Assembly (NCBI RefSeq): GCF_014642175.1
Contig: NZ_BMIL01000006.1
Location: 186,001-250,000, forward strand
DNA from: Pedobacter quisquiliarum
GTDB taxonomy: Bacteria; Bacteroidota; Bacteroidia; Sphingobacteriales; Sphingobacteriaceae
Length of the DNA: 64,000 nt
Direction of reading: 5' to 3'
In this document: positions 36,240 to 44,839 of the stretch, one piece after another
Layout: the number at the start of each line of letters is the position of its first letter
Position numbering within the stretch: the stretch's first letter is position 1
Made by a program: the position numbers and the translations under genes
The notes under the pieces: model-generated
Told to the model about the DNA's origin: nothing
Databases searched by the model: none
What the model saw: only the letters and a program-made list of their open reading frames with translations

Positions 36240-36419
36240 CTACTTTGCCGAATTCTTCTTTTCAGTCACTTCCGTACGGATATCCTGCGCAAGGACCTTT
36301 AAATCCTGCATTGCCTTACGAAGTCTGGTACCCGCAGCATTGTTGCCAGAGTTGTAAAACTTTTCTGCATCTGCTTCAACTGAAGCTAATAATTCTTTCA
36401 CTTTTGTAAACCTCTCCAT
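36240..36419 (-). CDS. Hc1-like histone H1-family mini-protein
   Basis: 59 residues: MERFTKVKELLASVEADAEK, FYNSGNNAAGTRLRKAMQDL, KVLAQDIRTEVTEKKNSAK. This matches the short Hc1-type (PF07432) proteins that are common and abundant in Bacteroidota and are annotated histone H1. The family is named from chlamydial Hc1, but these short forms lack its long Lys/Ala-rich tail, so they keep only the N-terminal helical part. Likely a nucleoid-associated or RNA-associated protein; direct DNA binding is not shown by the sequence. Confidence 0.88.
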   Translation of the reverse strand: MERFTKVKELLASVEADAEKFYNSGNNAAGTRLRKAMQDLKVLAQDIRTEVTEKKNSAK

Positions 36420-36442
36420 ATGATTTATATTTAATTAGGTCT

Positions 36443-36450
36443 CAAATATA
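36443..36450 (-). promoter_or_regulatory. -7 promoter box of the Hc1-like gene (TATATTTG)
   Basis: An exact minus-strand TAnnTTTG match, identical in core to the box of the next gene. The start site would be near 36436, 17 bases before the ATG. Confidence 0.45.
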
Positions 36451-36507
36451 TAATATTCGGAAACATACTTCTTGCAAGAAAAGGTAAAAAGCGCCTTTAT
36501 TTTATTA

Positions 36508-36543
36508 TTTGGCGGAGTTTAAAACTATTTTCCGCTATTTTTG
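36508..36543 (+). promoter_or_regulatory. promoter of the single-domain response regulator
   Basis: TTTG at 36508-36511, a 24-base spacer and an exact TATTTTTG box at 36536-36543. The leader would be about 27 bases. Confidence 0.45.
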
Positions 36544-36576
36544 GTTTAAAGAAAGGTTAGTTATAAATCGATTTAA

Positions 36577-36936
36577 ATGAATAAACATATACAAATTGTT
36601 GAAGATGATGGTGACATCAGATTTATTGTTGAATATATACTTGAAGATGCAAACTACGTAGTAGAGTCATTTGAAAATGCAACGTCATTCATTAATCGAG
36701 CGCGTGTTGAAAATGTAGATCTAATTATTCTCGACGTGATGCTTCCTGATGGAAACGGGATTGACCTGTGCAGGAACCTTAAAATAGATGAAAAGACGAT
36801 CAACGTCCCAGTAATAATCATGTCTGCCCATGCAGGCTCACAATCCGTATTAGAAGAGGCTTGTGCTGATGATTTCATCAATAAGCCTTTTGATTTAGAT
36901 AACTTTTTAACAAGGGTGAAGCGGATTTTAAATTAA
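36577..36936 (+). CDS. single-domain response regulator (receiver only)
   Basis: 119 residues comprising one receiver domain: acidic pocket VEDDGD (residues 7-12), phospho-acceptor Asp in LIILDVMLPDGNG (about residue 52), Ser/Thr switch in PVIIMSAHAG and Lys in DFINKPFDL. There is no output domain, so it must act through protein contacts, like CheY or Spo0F. No kinase is adjacent. It is divergent from the Hc1-like gene. Confidence 0.92.
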   Translation: MNKHIQIVEDDGDIRFIVEYILEDANYVVESFENATSFINRARVENVDLIILDVMLPDGNGIDLCRNLKIDEKTINVPVIIMSAHAGSQSVLEEACADDFINKPFDLDNFLTRVKRILN

Positions 36937-36990
36937 TCCCTCACCCCTGTTTTTCTTTGGTCCGCATATCTCTATATGGACCCCATTTCC

Positions 36991-37167
36991 TTATAGGATA
37001 TACAACTTCGGATTACCTTTTCTTTTTGCAAAAAGAGGTGCGGTGCTTTTGATGTAAGTTGTTTTCGTTTGATTGGTTTGTTTTTCATTCAAGCCAAGGT
37101 GATGCTCATGCTGAAGAATCGCCTTTTTACTGCTTGATGTTTCCGGTTGATTAACTAGCGTTTTCAT
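36991..37167 (-). CDS. small hypothetical protein, 58 residues
   Basis: ATG 37167 to TAA. The product is polar and basic (MKTLVNQPETSSSKKAILQH at the start, APLFAKRKGNPKLYIL at the end), with no signal, membrane helix or recognised motif. The start lies 12 codons inside a longer open frame whose extra part looks untranslated. Coding status is uncertain. Confidence 0.4.
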   Translation of the reverse strand: MKTLVNQPETSSSKKAILQHEHHLGLNEKQTNQTKTTYIKSTAPLFAKRKGNPKLYIL

Positions 37168-37321
37168 GATATTGAATTTGCAACACAACAAAGCAGACAA
37201 CATTTAGTTTAGAATTTGGGGCCAAAATTCCCTGATTTTTGTAAGTTGCTGATTTTTAGTATAGAAAAAATTCCCCATTCATAGTGCTCCTATGTAGGTT
37301 TTTCAGCAAACCATGGAATGT

Positions 37322-38671
37322 TTAGAGGAGAAGCCTGCTCGCCAGACCTAGAAGCAGGAAAAAACCGAAAATATCGGTAAATGTGGTAATGATGATGGAA
37401 GAAGCAATAGCAGGATCAATGCCCACACGTTTTAGTAAAAGTGGTATTGCAGCACCCGCAATACCTGCAACAACCAGGTTCCCCGTCATTGCTAGAAAGA
37501 TGACGAGCCCCATCAAAGGATTGCTGTCAAAGATCAATGAGAAAACAAGTACAATAAGACCCGTCGCAGCACCATTGATCATCCCCACCGTAAACTCTTT
37601 GAGCACGGTCCGGTAAGCCTGATGGTCTGTAAGGTCGTATAAGGAAATTCTCCGTACGGTAACGGCCAAGGCTTGCGTTGCTGCATTCCCACCCATACCT
37701 GCAATAATGGTCATATATGCGGTAAGTACCGCGATTTTGGCTAATGTAGGCTCATAAAAGCGTACAACCGCAGAGGCCAGGAAGGCTGTCGCCAAGTTAA
37801 TAATCAGCCATGGCAGCCTCGACTTAACGGCTTCCCGCCAGTTACCGCTTAACTCTTCGTCCTCACTTACACCTGATATTTTCAGAATGTCTTCCGTGTT
37901 TTCATCTTCAAGGACATCGATCACGTCATCGAAAGTAACACGGCCAAGAAGTCTCATATCCTCAGCCAACACTGGAATACTGGTAATGTTATACTGTGAG
38001 ATCAGACGCGCCACTTCCTCCTGATCTGTGTCAGGACTTACCCAGGCAACTTCAGCTTTAACAAGCTCGGAAATGTTAACGTTTCCTTTAGCTTTAAGTA
38101 AATCCTTTAAGGAAACGATGCCCTGGAAGATATTGGCGTCATCTATAACGTAGATGGTATAAAACTCCTCCATCTCCTCACTCTGGCGAATGATTTCATC
38201 AATAGCGTCCTTTTTGGTGAGATTCAGATTGATGCGGATGAACTCCGTATTCATAAGTCCACCGGCAGTATCTTCCTGGTAGCTTAATAGATTACGGATG
38301 TTGGAAGCGTCGTCTTCACTTAAATCGTCCAGCAGCTCCTGTTGTTCCTCAACTTCAAGCTGGGCAATAATATCCGCAGCATCATCATAATCAAGCTCTT
38401 CAACAATCTCCGTGCGCTTGTCCGGATGTAACATGAGCAACAGCTCCTCTGGGTGCGTCTCCTCATGCATTTCCGAGATAACCTCGGAAGCAATTTCTAC
38501 AGAAAGCAAATTGATGATGCGCTGACGATCTTCGTCGCTGAGTCGTTCAAACAGGATTGCGATTTCTGAGGCATGATATTCAGACAAGACGGCCTGCAGT
38601 GAAGCATTATCACTGTTTAACGCGTTTTTAATCCTGGAAAAGTCTGTTTTATCGAGCTCGAAAGACTGCAT
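37322..38671 (-). CDS. mgtE: MgtE-type magnesium transporter
   Basis: 449 residues with the full MgtE order. An N-domain superhelix covers residues 1-130 (LLLMLHPDKRTEIVEELDYD is typical). Two CBS domains follow at about 135-255 (AGGLMNTEFIRINLNLTKKD at their start), then the plug helix and five transmembrane helices. The pore helix has GMGGNAATQALAVTVRRISL and the final membrane part has GVDPAIASS-like GIDPAIASSIIITTFTDIFG, with the conserved Asp. It is a Mg2+ channel gated by intracellular Mg2+ at the N/CBS domains. It lies 41 bases downstream of corA on the same strand. Confidence 0.96.
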   Translation of the reverse strand: MQSFELDKTDFSRIKNALNSDNASLQAVLSEYHASEIAILFERLSDEDRQRIINLLSVEIASEVISEMHEETHPEELLLMLHPDKRTEIVEELDYDDAADIIAQLEVEEQQELLDDLSEDDASNIRNLLSYQEDTAGGLMNTEFIRINLNLTKKDAIDEIIRQSEEMEEFYTIYVIDDANIFQGIVSLKDLLKAKGNVNISELVKAEVAWVSPDTDQEEVARLISQYNITSIPVLAEDMRLLGRVTFDDVIDVLEDENTEDILKISGVSEDEELSGNWREAVKSRLPWLIINLATAFLASAVVRFYEPTLAKIAVLTAYMTIIAGMGGNAATQALAVTVRRISLYDLTDHQAYRTVLKEFTVGMINGAATGLIVLVFSLIFDSNPLMGLVIFLAMTGNLVVAGIAGAAIPLLLKRVGIDPAIASSIIITTFTDIFGFFLLLGLASRLLL

Positions 38672-38712
38672 GGCGCGCTAAGGTAGTAAAATAGCTCGAA
38701 ACCTGAGCTCCA

Positions 38713-39828
38713 CTACTTGAACCAACCTTTTTTCTGGAAATACACCAACTGTAACACGGCCATAATCACCATAATAATTACCGTATACAGGTAACCATGT
38801 GGTGAATACAACTCTGGCATGTTCATGGGCATCAATTTTCCAGTCACAGGATCCTCCCTGGAGAAATTCATGCCGTAGATGCCGGCAATGAAAGTCAAAG
38901 GGATGAAAATAGAGGAAATGATGGTGAGCACCTTCATGATTTCGTTCATTCTGATGCTGATCATGCTGAGGTACATGTCTATATTGCTGACGGAAATTTC
39001 CTTCAACGAATCTATCAGGTCAATCGCCTGAATGCAGTGATCGTATGCATCTTTCAGGTATATCTTCGTCTGTTTTTGAATGAAGGGACTATCAGAGCGC
39101 ATGATGTCATTGATCTTGTCCTTTTCCGGCCAGGCTACCCGCCGAATGCTAATCAGGTGACGTTTAATGAGCTGGGTGTCGTACATGATCGATCGTTCAG
39201 GCTTGTCCATCAGCCGGTCTTCAATTTCCTCCAGTTCATCACCCCAGCCACCAAGGATCTCTATGTAAGTATCGATAATAACATCCATTACCGCATACAT
39301 AATGTAGCTGGCTCCACCGATCCTGATGGTTCCTTTGCCAGCAGTTAACCGGTCGCGGACCGGCTGTATACAATCTACATAATGCTCCTGGAAAGTGATC
39401 AGCGCATTATCCATTAGAATAAACGACACCTGCGTATTCTCAAGTTCCTTTTCCTCATTTAACATCAGCATCCTGCTTACTGCAAAAGCGTAAGTTTCGA
39501 ACTCTTCAAACTTTGGTCGCTCATGTGTTCTGGTAATGTCCTCAAGGGTGAGTTTATTGATGCCAAACTCATTTTGCAACAGGTCGAACATGGGCAGAGA
39601 TTTAAAACCTTTGATCTCCAGCCAGAAGGTCTGCTTAGTGGTTTTAATGGACTCGTAAACGCCAGCAAAACTATCAATGTTTTCGCTTGTATACTGTGCA
39701 CCCGAGATACGATGCAGTGTAAGCTTGGGTTCCAGGGAACTGTCATCCAGATAGATTACACCGGGACTTGAGCCAGTATCCGGCAGACAGCGTTGATTGA
39801 CCTCTAGTTTTTTATGGCGTTTGCTCAT
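38713..39828 (-). CDS. corA: CorA-family magnesium/cobalt channel
   Basis: 371 residues: an N-terminal alpha/beta domain, a long stalk helix, then two C-terminal transmembrane helices. The signature YGMNF occurs near residue 325, and the ending FQKKGWF carries the usual basic cluster. The loop after GMN (REDPVTGKLMPMNMPELYSP) replaces the short acidic loop of classical CorA and is the pattern of the Bacteroidota branch. Its ATG overlaps the wbqC stop as TAATG, so the two are translationally coupled, and mgtE follows. Confidence 0.95.
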   Translation of the reverse strand: MSKRHKKLEVNQRCLPDTGSSPGVIYLDDSSLEPKLTLHRISGAQYTSENIDSFAGVYESIKTTKQTFWLEIKGFKSLPMFDLLQNEFGINKLTLEDITRTHERPKFEEFETYAFAVSRMLMLNEEKELENTQVSFILMDNALITFQEHYVDCIQPVRDRLTAGKGTIRIGGASYIMYAVMDVIIDTYIEILGGWGDELEEIEDRLMDKPERSIMYDTQLIKRHLISIRRVAWPEKDKINDIMRSDSPFIQKQTKIYLKDAYDHCIQAIDLIDSLKEISVSNIDMYLSMISIRMNEIMKVLTIISSIFIPLTFIAGIYGMNFSREDPVTGKLMPMNMPELYSPHGYLYTVIIMVIMAVLQLVYFQKKGWFK

Positions 39829-40436
39829 TACAAATACAATTTAGCTTGGGGACCCTGGCTAAACAACAGATCAACGAAGCTCATGTTGGGAAGGAAGCCG
39901 TTCCGGTCATCAAAAACCTGAAAATAGGGCTTCAGGTTTTGATTATTATCAGCTTTAAAGCGACTTGCATTTCTATAATCAACCGCCTCCGGTAATTCTT
40001 TGATATAGCTTGTTGTAAAATTAACATCCGGTGCTTGTTTTATCTGCTTAAACAACCAGCTGGTGAGTGCCAGATTGTAATCAAACAGGTATTTTGTTTC
40101 CTGATGATAGAAAGCAGCAATCTCATCTTCATAATATTCAAAGTATGCAGAGTTGCGGTAACAGGTTTGAAGACTCATCCAGTGCAGTCGTTGCCACTTG
40201 AAATCATAGCTTATCTTTACATCTTTAATCTTCGTATGGTATTTGGATCCTTTTATGACCGGTATAAACAGGTTCAATGCGCCATTTGGCGATGCTACAG
40301 TTGTCCGGTTTCTAAATGTCTGCTTCGGAAAATGCTCCCATTTTTCAATTTCGAACTCGAAATTCACGGCCTTTAGCGCAGAAAAGTAGCTTACCGGGGG
40401 TAGATAAAAAAGGGGAAATGTTGCGATACTTTGCAT
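39828..40436 (-). CDS. WbqC family protein
   Basis: About 202 residues of the WbqC-like family (PF08889): MQSIATFPLFYLPPVSYFSA at the start, FRNRTTVASPNGALNLFIPV in the core and the C-terminal YFQVFDDRNGFLPNMSFVDL, LFSQGP. Family members occur in O-antigen and other surface-polysaccharide loci and may be acyl- or amino-transferase-like, but activity is not established. I choose ATG 40436; the frame stays open to 40469. It is divergent from a GT2 gene, which fits a surface-glycan role. It overlaps corA by one base. Confidence 0.86.
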   Translation of the reverse strand: MQSIATFPLFYLPPVSYFSALKAVNFEFEIEKWEHFPKQTFRNRTTVASPNGALNLFIPVIKGSKYHTKIKDVKISYDFKWQRLHWMSLQTCYRNSAYFEYYEDEIAAFYHQETKYLFDYNLALTSWLFKQIKQAPDVNFTTSYIKELPEAVDYRNASRFKADNNQNLKPYFQVFDDRNGFLPNMSFVDLLFSQGPQAKLYL

Positions 40437-40522
40437 CTGATAAATTATGTTTGCACTCTCAAACCGCAAATTAATGATAAAAAAAGCGTATTCTTTAATT
40501 GAAACCCAATTCTTATTTTAAA

Positions 40523-41563
40523 ATGGAACCGAGTGTCGCCGTCGTCATTTTAAACTGGAATGGCCTTTCATTTCTGAAGTCGTTTTTACCCCAGGTGCTA
40601 CAGTCTGATTATTCAAGCTTGCAGGTAATCGTAGGCGACAATGCCTCTACTGACGATTCATTACATTTCATAGAAGAGACATTTCCGCAGGTTCGCATTA
40701 TTCGGAACGAGCGAAACTACGGCTTTGCTGAAGGCTATAACCGAGTCTTAGCTCAAGTACAGGCCGATTATTTTGTGCTGTTGAATTCCGACGTTCAAGT
40801 GCCAGCAAACTGGATCAGACCGGTTGTAGCGATGATGGAAAAAGATCCTATGATTGCGGCGGCACAGCCGAAAATCAAAAGTTTCACCGAGCCCTTGAAG
40901 TTTGAATATGCTGGTGCTGCAGGCGGGTTTTTAGACCGTTTCGGCTTTCCCTTTTGTCGTGGTCGCATCTTTGACGTGATTGAAACGGATACCGCGCAGT
41001 ATGATGACGCCATAGAGATTTTTTGGGCCAGTGGCGCAGCATTATTTGTAAAGCGCTCGTGCTGGGTGGAAGTTGGCGGCCTCGATCCTGATTTCTTTGC
41101 ACACATGGAAGAGATTGATGTATGCTGGCGGCTGAAAAACCTCGGTTACAAGATCGTGTTTTGTCCCGCATCGGAAGTTTATCACGTAGGTGGCGGCACA
41201 TTGAACTCCACCAATCCTTTCAAAACCTACTTAAACTTCAGGAATAACCTGTACTTACTCCAGAAGAACTTGCCTGCTCAGGAAATGTACCTGATGCTGT
41301 TTGCCAGAATCTGGATCGACTTTGTTGCCTGGATCCATTTCCTGCTCTCCGGAGAATTCAAGTTTGCCTGGGCAATCAATAAAGCCCACTTCAACTTCTT
41401 TCAGAATTACCGTACGACCGCTAGAAAACGCAGCAAGCAGCAGATTCCCTTTGCCGCGTTAACCGGCGTTTACCACAGCAGCATTGTCTGGGCATTCTTT
41501 GCACAAAAGATAAGGCTGTTTAAGAAGCTTAACTTCCGGACTGATCCTGTAAAAATGAAGTAA
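40523..41563 (+). CDS. GT2 family glycosyltransferase
   Basis: 346 residues of GT-A fold. Motifs in order: VAVVILNWNGLSFLKSFLPQ, VGDNASTDDS (nucleotide-binding DNxS), VLLNSDVQVP (the DxD position as SDV), FWASGAALFVKR, FFAHMEEIDVCWRLKNLGYK (the ED and catalytic-base region) and VYHVGGGT. It resembles rhamnosyl- or galactofuranosyltransferase-type enzymes; donor and acceptor are unknown. I use ATG 40523; an in-frame TTG occurs at 40499. Its 3' end overlaps aroQ tail-to-tail by 35 bases. Confidence 0.92.
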   Translation: MEPSVAVVILNWNGLSFLKSFLPQVLQSDYSSLQVIVGDNASTDDSLHFIEETFPQVRIIRNERNYGFAEGYNRVLAQVQADYFVLLNSDVQVPANWIRPVVAMMEKDPMIAAAQPKIKSFTEPLKFEYAGAAGGFLDRFGFPFCRGRIFDVIETDTAQYDDAIEIFWASGAALFVKRSCWVEVGGLDPDFFAHMEEIDVCWRLKNLGYKIVFCPASEVYHVGGGTLNSTNPFKTYLNFRNNLYLLQKNLPAQEMYLMLFARIWIDFVAWIHFLLSGEFKFAWAINKAHFNFFQNYRTTARKRSKQQIPFAALTGVYHSSIVWAFFAQKIRLFKKLNFRTDPVKMK

Positions 41564-41960
41564 TGGCCATACGGTACCCATCCATTCCAAAGCCGGTTAG
41601 CACCCCCTTGCAATTCTTTCCTGTAAGGGAAGTATGCCTATACTCCTCTCTTGCATAAATGTTGGAGATGTGTACTTCAACTACTGGGGTCTTTACTGCT
41701 GCAATGGCATCGGAAAGTGCCACAGATGTATGTGTGTAACCACCAGCATTTAGAATGATGCCATCATAGCTGAAGCCAACTTCATGAATCTTATTAATCA
41801 GTTCGCCTTCTACGTTACTCTGATAGTAGTCGATCGAAATGTCGCCAAATGTTTGGCGCAGTTGCTCCAAATAGCTTTCAAACCCCTGATTGCCGTAGAT
41901 GGAGGGTTCCCGTAACCCAAGTAGGTTTAAGTTCGGCCCATTAATTATTTGTATCTTCAT
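41529..41960 (-). CDS. aroQ: type II 3-dehydroquinate dehydratase
   Basis: Third step of the shikimate pathway. 143 residues, the family norm; a dodecamer in known members. Motifs: IINGPNLNLLGLREPSIYG (active-site Asn and lid Arg, with catalytic Tyr in the YG pair), YQSNVEGELINKIHE, ILNAGGYTHTSVALSDAI, VEVHISNIYAREEYRHTSLT with catalytic His, and GFGMDGYRMA. ATG 41960 is used. Divergent from the Xer recombinase gene. Confidence 0.96.
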   Translation of the reverse strand: MKIQIINGPNLNLLGLREPSIYGNQGFESYLEQLRQTFGDISIDYYQSNVEGELINKIHEVGFSYDGIILNAGGYTHTSVALSDAIAAVKTPVVEVHISNIYAREEYRHTSLTGKNCKGVLTGFGMDGYRMAITSFLQDQSGS

Positions 41961-42003
41961 CAACCAAACTTAAAAGTTAAAACCAACAGTAGAAAATATT
42001 TAA

Positions 42004-42897
42004 GTGATTACGACTACTTATCTCAAAGAATACAGCACGTACCTGCGCCTGGAACGGGGACTATCTTCGAATTCCATAAAGGCATACCTGAATGATGTTC
42101 AAAAGCTCTTGCAATTTATAACAGGAAGCGGTCAGGCCCTTGCCGAGGTTGGTCATGAAGATTTGGTTCGCTTTATCACCTGGTTGAATGAACTCGGGAT
42201 GTTGCCCAATTCTCAGGCACGGGTGATTTCTGGCTTGAAGTCCTACTTCAGCTTTCTCGCCCTGGAAGAGCTCATTGCAGATGATCCCACAGCATTACTA
42301 GAATTGCCTAAACTCAGCCGAAAACTACCGGACGTCTTGAGCGTGGTTGAAATTGATCAGCTGATGGCTGGCATCGATCTATCCAAACCTGAAGGTGTTA
42401 GAAGCAGGGCCATCATTGAAGTGCTGTATGGCTGCGGCCTTCGCGTATCAGAGTTGATTGGTTTAAAGATCTCCAACATCCATGCTGATGCAGCATATGT
42501 CCTTATTGATGGGAAGGGCAGCAAACAGCGGATTGTACCCATCGGGCAGGTTGCATTGAAACACCTGGACATCTACCTGTCGGAAATCCGGAACAAACAA
42601 AAGATTAAGCCACATATGGAAGACTTTGTATTCCTAAATAAATTTGGAGCAAGTCTCTCCCGTGTTTCGGTATTTACCATGATCAAGGCACTGGCGCAGC
42701 AAACCGGCATTAAAAAAACCATCAGTCCGCATACCTTCCGGCATTCCTTTGCGACACATCTTATTGAAGGTGGCGCAGATCTCCGAGCCGTACAGGCCAT
42801 GCTCGGGCATGTGAGCATTACCACGACAGAGATTTACACGCATCTGGACCGTGAATACCTACACGAGGTGATCCGTTCTTTTCACCCCCGGAGCTAA
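42004..42897 (+). CDS. xerD: XerC/XerD-type tyrosine recombinase
   Basis: 297 residues, most likely one partner of dif-site chromosome dimer resolution. A SAM-like N-terminal core-binding domain (YSTYLRLERGLSSNSIKAYL) is followed by the catalytic domain. Catalytic residues: Arg in YGCGLRVSELIGL, Lys in DGKGSKQRIVPI, His-x-x-Arg in SPHTFRHSFATHL, His in MLGHVSITTTEIYTHL, and nucleophile Tyr in the same segment. The length and the general form suggest XerD rather than an integron or phage integrase. The start is GTG; no ATG is available. Its 3' end overlaps prmC by four bases. Confidence 0.9.
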   Translation: MITTTYLKEYSTYLRLERGLSSNSIKAYLNDVQKLLQFITGSGQALAEVGHEDLVRFITWLNELGMLPNSQARVISGLKSYFSFLALEELIADDPTALLELPKLSRKLPDVLSVVEIDQLMAGIDLSKPEGVRSRAIIEVLYGCGLRVSELIGLKISNIHADAAYVLIDGKGSKQRIVPIGQVALKHLDIYLSEIRNKQKIKPHMEDFVFLNKFGASLSRVSVFTMIKALAQQTGIKKTISPHTFRHSFATHLIEGGADLRAVQAMLGHVSITTTEIYTHLDREYLHEVIRSFHPRS

Positions 42898-43742
42898 CGG
42901 GTGCAGGACAGCATTCGATCTTTGGCCTGCAGATCTTTATGCAATTGAATCTCTTTAAATCCCAGGCGCTCCATCAATTCCAGCATTTCTGCACCCAGGA
43001 ATTCATTAATCTCAAAATATAACCGTCCACCCTGCTTTAAGTTCTTTAATGCCAAAGTGGCGATGGACCGGTAGAATATCAAGGGATCATCATTGCTGAC
43101 AAACAATGCCTGATGCGGTTCGTGGTTTAGCACGTGTCCATGCATATCTGCACGTTCATCTTCTTTTACATAGGGCGGATTGGAGACAATGACGTCATAT
43201 AACACAGTGCTGGTATAACTTAGCGCATCAGCATGAATGAACTGAATGGATACGTCATGATCCTGGGCGTTCTGCTTTGCGACCTCCAATGCGGCCTCAA
43301 AAACGTCCAGGGCAGAGACCTCTATCCAAGGCAGATTTTTCTTCAGCGTGATGGCGATACAGCCACTTCCGGTACCAATATCCAGTAACTCACGACTCGA
43401 ATTGGCGGTGCTTTTCTCCTGCCGGATGATCAGGTCGACAAGTTCTTCGGTTTCATCACGCGGGATTAGCACAGCCGGATTAACCCTAAACTTCAGCCTG
43501 TAAAACCAGGCCTCCTGAAGAATGTATTGTATCGGCTTGCCAGATTTAAGGTCTTCAAGGATATGCATCAACGTAGCTGCGGTGCCATCTGGCACTTCCG
43601 TTTGTTGTTTCTCCAGAAACTGCATCCTGGTGCAGCTTTCAACTTTCTGAAGTGCAATAAAGAATAGGCTTGAGGATTCCTGTTCTTCGTATAGGGAGAT
43701 CAGGGATTGACTAAAATGCTGCTTGAGGGCCTTGTATTTCAT
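42894..43742 (-). CDS. prmC: release factor N5-glutamine methyltransferase
   Basis: 282 residues. Methylates the GGQ glutamine of RF1 and RF2 with SAM. An N-terminal helical domain of about 90 residues binds the factor. The catalytic Rossmann domain shows LIPRDETEELVDLII, the SAM loop LLDIGTGSGCIAITLKK and the diagnostic NPPY (VIVSNPPYVKEDE), which contacts the glutamine. It is divergent from ribD with a 47-base shared promoter region. Confidence 0.95.
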   Translation of the reverse strand: MKYKALKQHFSQSLISLYEEQESSSLFFIALQKVESCTRMQFLEKQQTEVPDGTAATLMHILEDLKSGKPIQYILQEAWFYRLKFRVNPAVLIPRDETEELVDLIIRQEKSTANSSRELLDIGTGSGCIAITLKKNLPWIEVSALDVFEAALEVAKQNAQDHDVSIQFIHADALSYTSTVLYDVIVSNPPYVKEDERADMHGHVLNHEPHQALFVSNDDPLIFYRSIATLALKNLKQGGRLYFEINEFLGAEMLELMERLGFKEIQLHKDLQAKDRMLSCTR

Positions 43743-43776
43743 TGCCCGTAAAAGTAACTAAATCGAACAATATACC

Positions 43777-43784
43777 TATTTTTG
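43777..43784 (+). promoter_or_regulatory. -7 promoter box of ribD (TATTTTTG)
   Basis: An exact TAnnTTTG match ending five bases before the ATG at 43790. The transcript would start at or beside the start codon, making a leaderless or near-leaderless message. Confidence 0.45.
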
Positions 43785-43789
43785 CCACG

Positions 43790-44839
43790 ATGGTTGATGA
43801 ACTTTACATGCGCCGCTGCCTTGAGCTTGCGGAAATAGGTCTTGACAATGTAAGTCCAAATCCGATGGTTGGCTGTGTGATTGTTGCTGATGGAAAGATC
43901 ATCGGAGAAGGCTACCATAGACAATATGGAACTGCTCACGCAGAAGTGAATGCAATTAACGACGTTTTCCAGAAACACGGCGACCTCGGGCATGAACTGC
44001 TAAAAAAGGCTACCGTCTATGTGAGTCTTGAACCCTGCGCCCACTTCGGGAAAACGCCACCATGTGCCGACCTCCTGGTCAAGCATCAGGTAAAAGAGGT
44101 TATCATTGGTAATACAGATCCATTTCCAGTCGTAAATGGTCAAGGAATAGAGAAGTTGCGTTCGGCAGGCATTAAAGTTTCTCATGGCATGCTGGCAGCT
44201 GAAGGGCGGGCTTTAAATAAACGTTTTTTCACCAGAGTGGAAAAGCAACGACCTTACATCATTCTGAAATGGGCGCAAACCGCCAACGGCTACTTTACAC
44301 CCCTGATTAATCAGAAGAAGTGGATCAGCAACGCTTTGTCAAAAAAGCTGGTGCATAAATGGCGCGCTGAAGAAGATGCCCTTCTGGTTGGGAAGAAAAC
44401 GGTGATGACAGACAATCCAGAACTTAATACAAGGGAGTGGCCAGGCTCGAATCCTGTACGTATTGTGATCGACAAACAGTTGGAAATACCGGAAACCAGT
44501 CATGTATACAATGATCAGGTGAAGACAATCTTCCTTAATGAAGTTAAAACGGATGTCATTGGCAACAATCATTTCGTGCAGATGGAAGACATGACTTTCT
44601 ACCTCCCGCAGAAGATTGCCTTCCAACTGTACCTGATGGACATTCAATCCGTGATTATCGAGGGCGGAGCAAACATCCTTAACCAATTCATCTCAGCAGG
44701 TCTGTGGGATGAAGCACGGATTATAAAATCAAGCACAAATTGGCAGGAAGGTGTTACCGCACCGCAGATAAATGGTTTTCTGGAAGACATCATCACGCTG
44801 GATACCGATACTTTGTTTATTCATCAGAACAGAAGCTAA
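43790..44839 (+). CDS. ribD: bifunctional diaminohydroxyphosphoribosylaminopyrimidine deaminase / 5-amino-6-(5-phosphoribosylamino)uracil reductase
   Basis: 349 residues, two consecutive steps of riboflavin synthesis. The N-terminal deaminase has zinc motifs HAEVNAIND (His and catalytic Glu) and LEPCAHFGKTPPCADLL (two Cys). The reductase domain begins near residue 150 (RPYIILKWAQTANGY) and has the NADPH site VIIEGGANILNQFI. Start chosen at ATG 43790 (MVDELYMRRCLELAE), because the longer frame from 43742 precedes the inferred promoter. The next gene begins at the base after the stop. Confidence 0.95.
   Translation: MVDELYMRRCLELAEIGLDNVSPNPMVGCVIVADGKIIGEGYHRQYGTAHAEVNAINDVFQKHGDLGHELLKKATVYVSLEPCAHFGKTPPCADLLVKHQVKEVIIGNTDPFPVVNGQGIEKLRSAGIKVSHGMLAAEGRALNKRFFTRVEKQRPYIILKWAQTANGYFTPLINQKKWISNALSKKLVHKWRAEEDALLVGKKTVMTDNPELNTREWPGSNPVRIVIDKQLEIPETSHVYNDQVKTIFLNEVKTDVIGNNHFVQMEDMTFYLPQKIAFQLYLMDIQSVIIEGGANILNQFISAGLWDEARIIKSSTNWQEGVTAPQINGFLEDIITLDTDTLFIHQNRS

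Noticed and set aside
36951-36988. Hairpin-like GGTCC...GGACC after the lone receiver gene
   Set aside because: The stem is bulged and there is no T run; too weak to call a terminator.
42004-42897. Possible phage or integron integrase
   Set aside because: Length, motifs and housekeeping neighbours fit chromosomal XerC/XerD; no att sites, phage genes or cassette arrays nearby.
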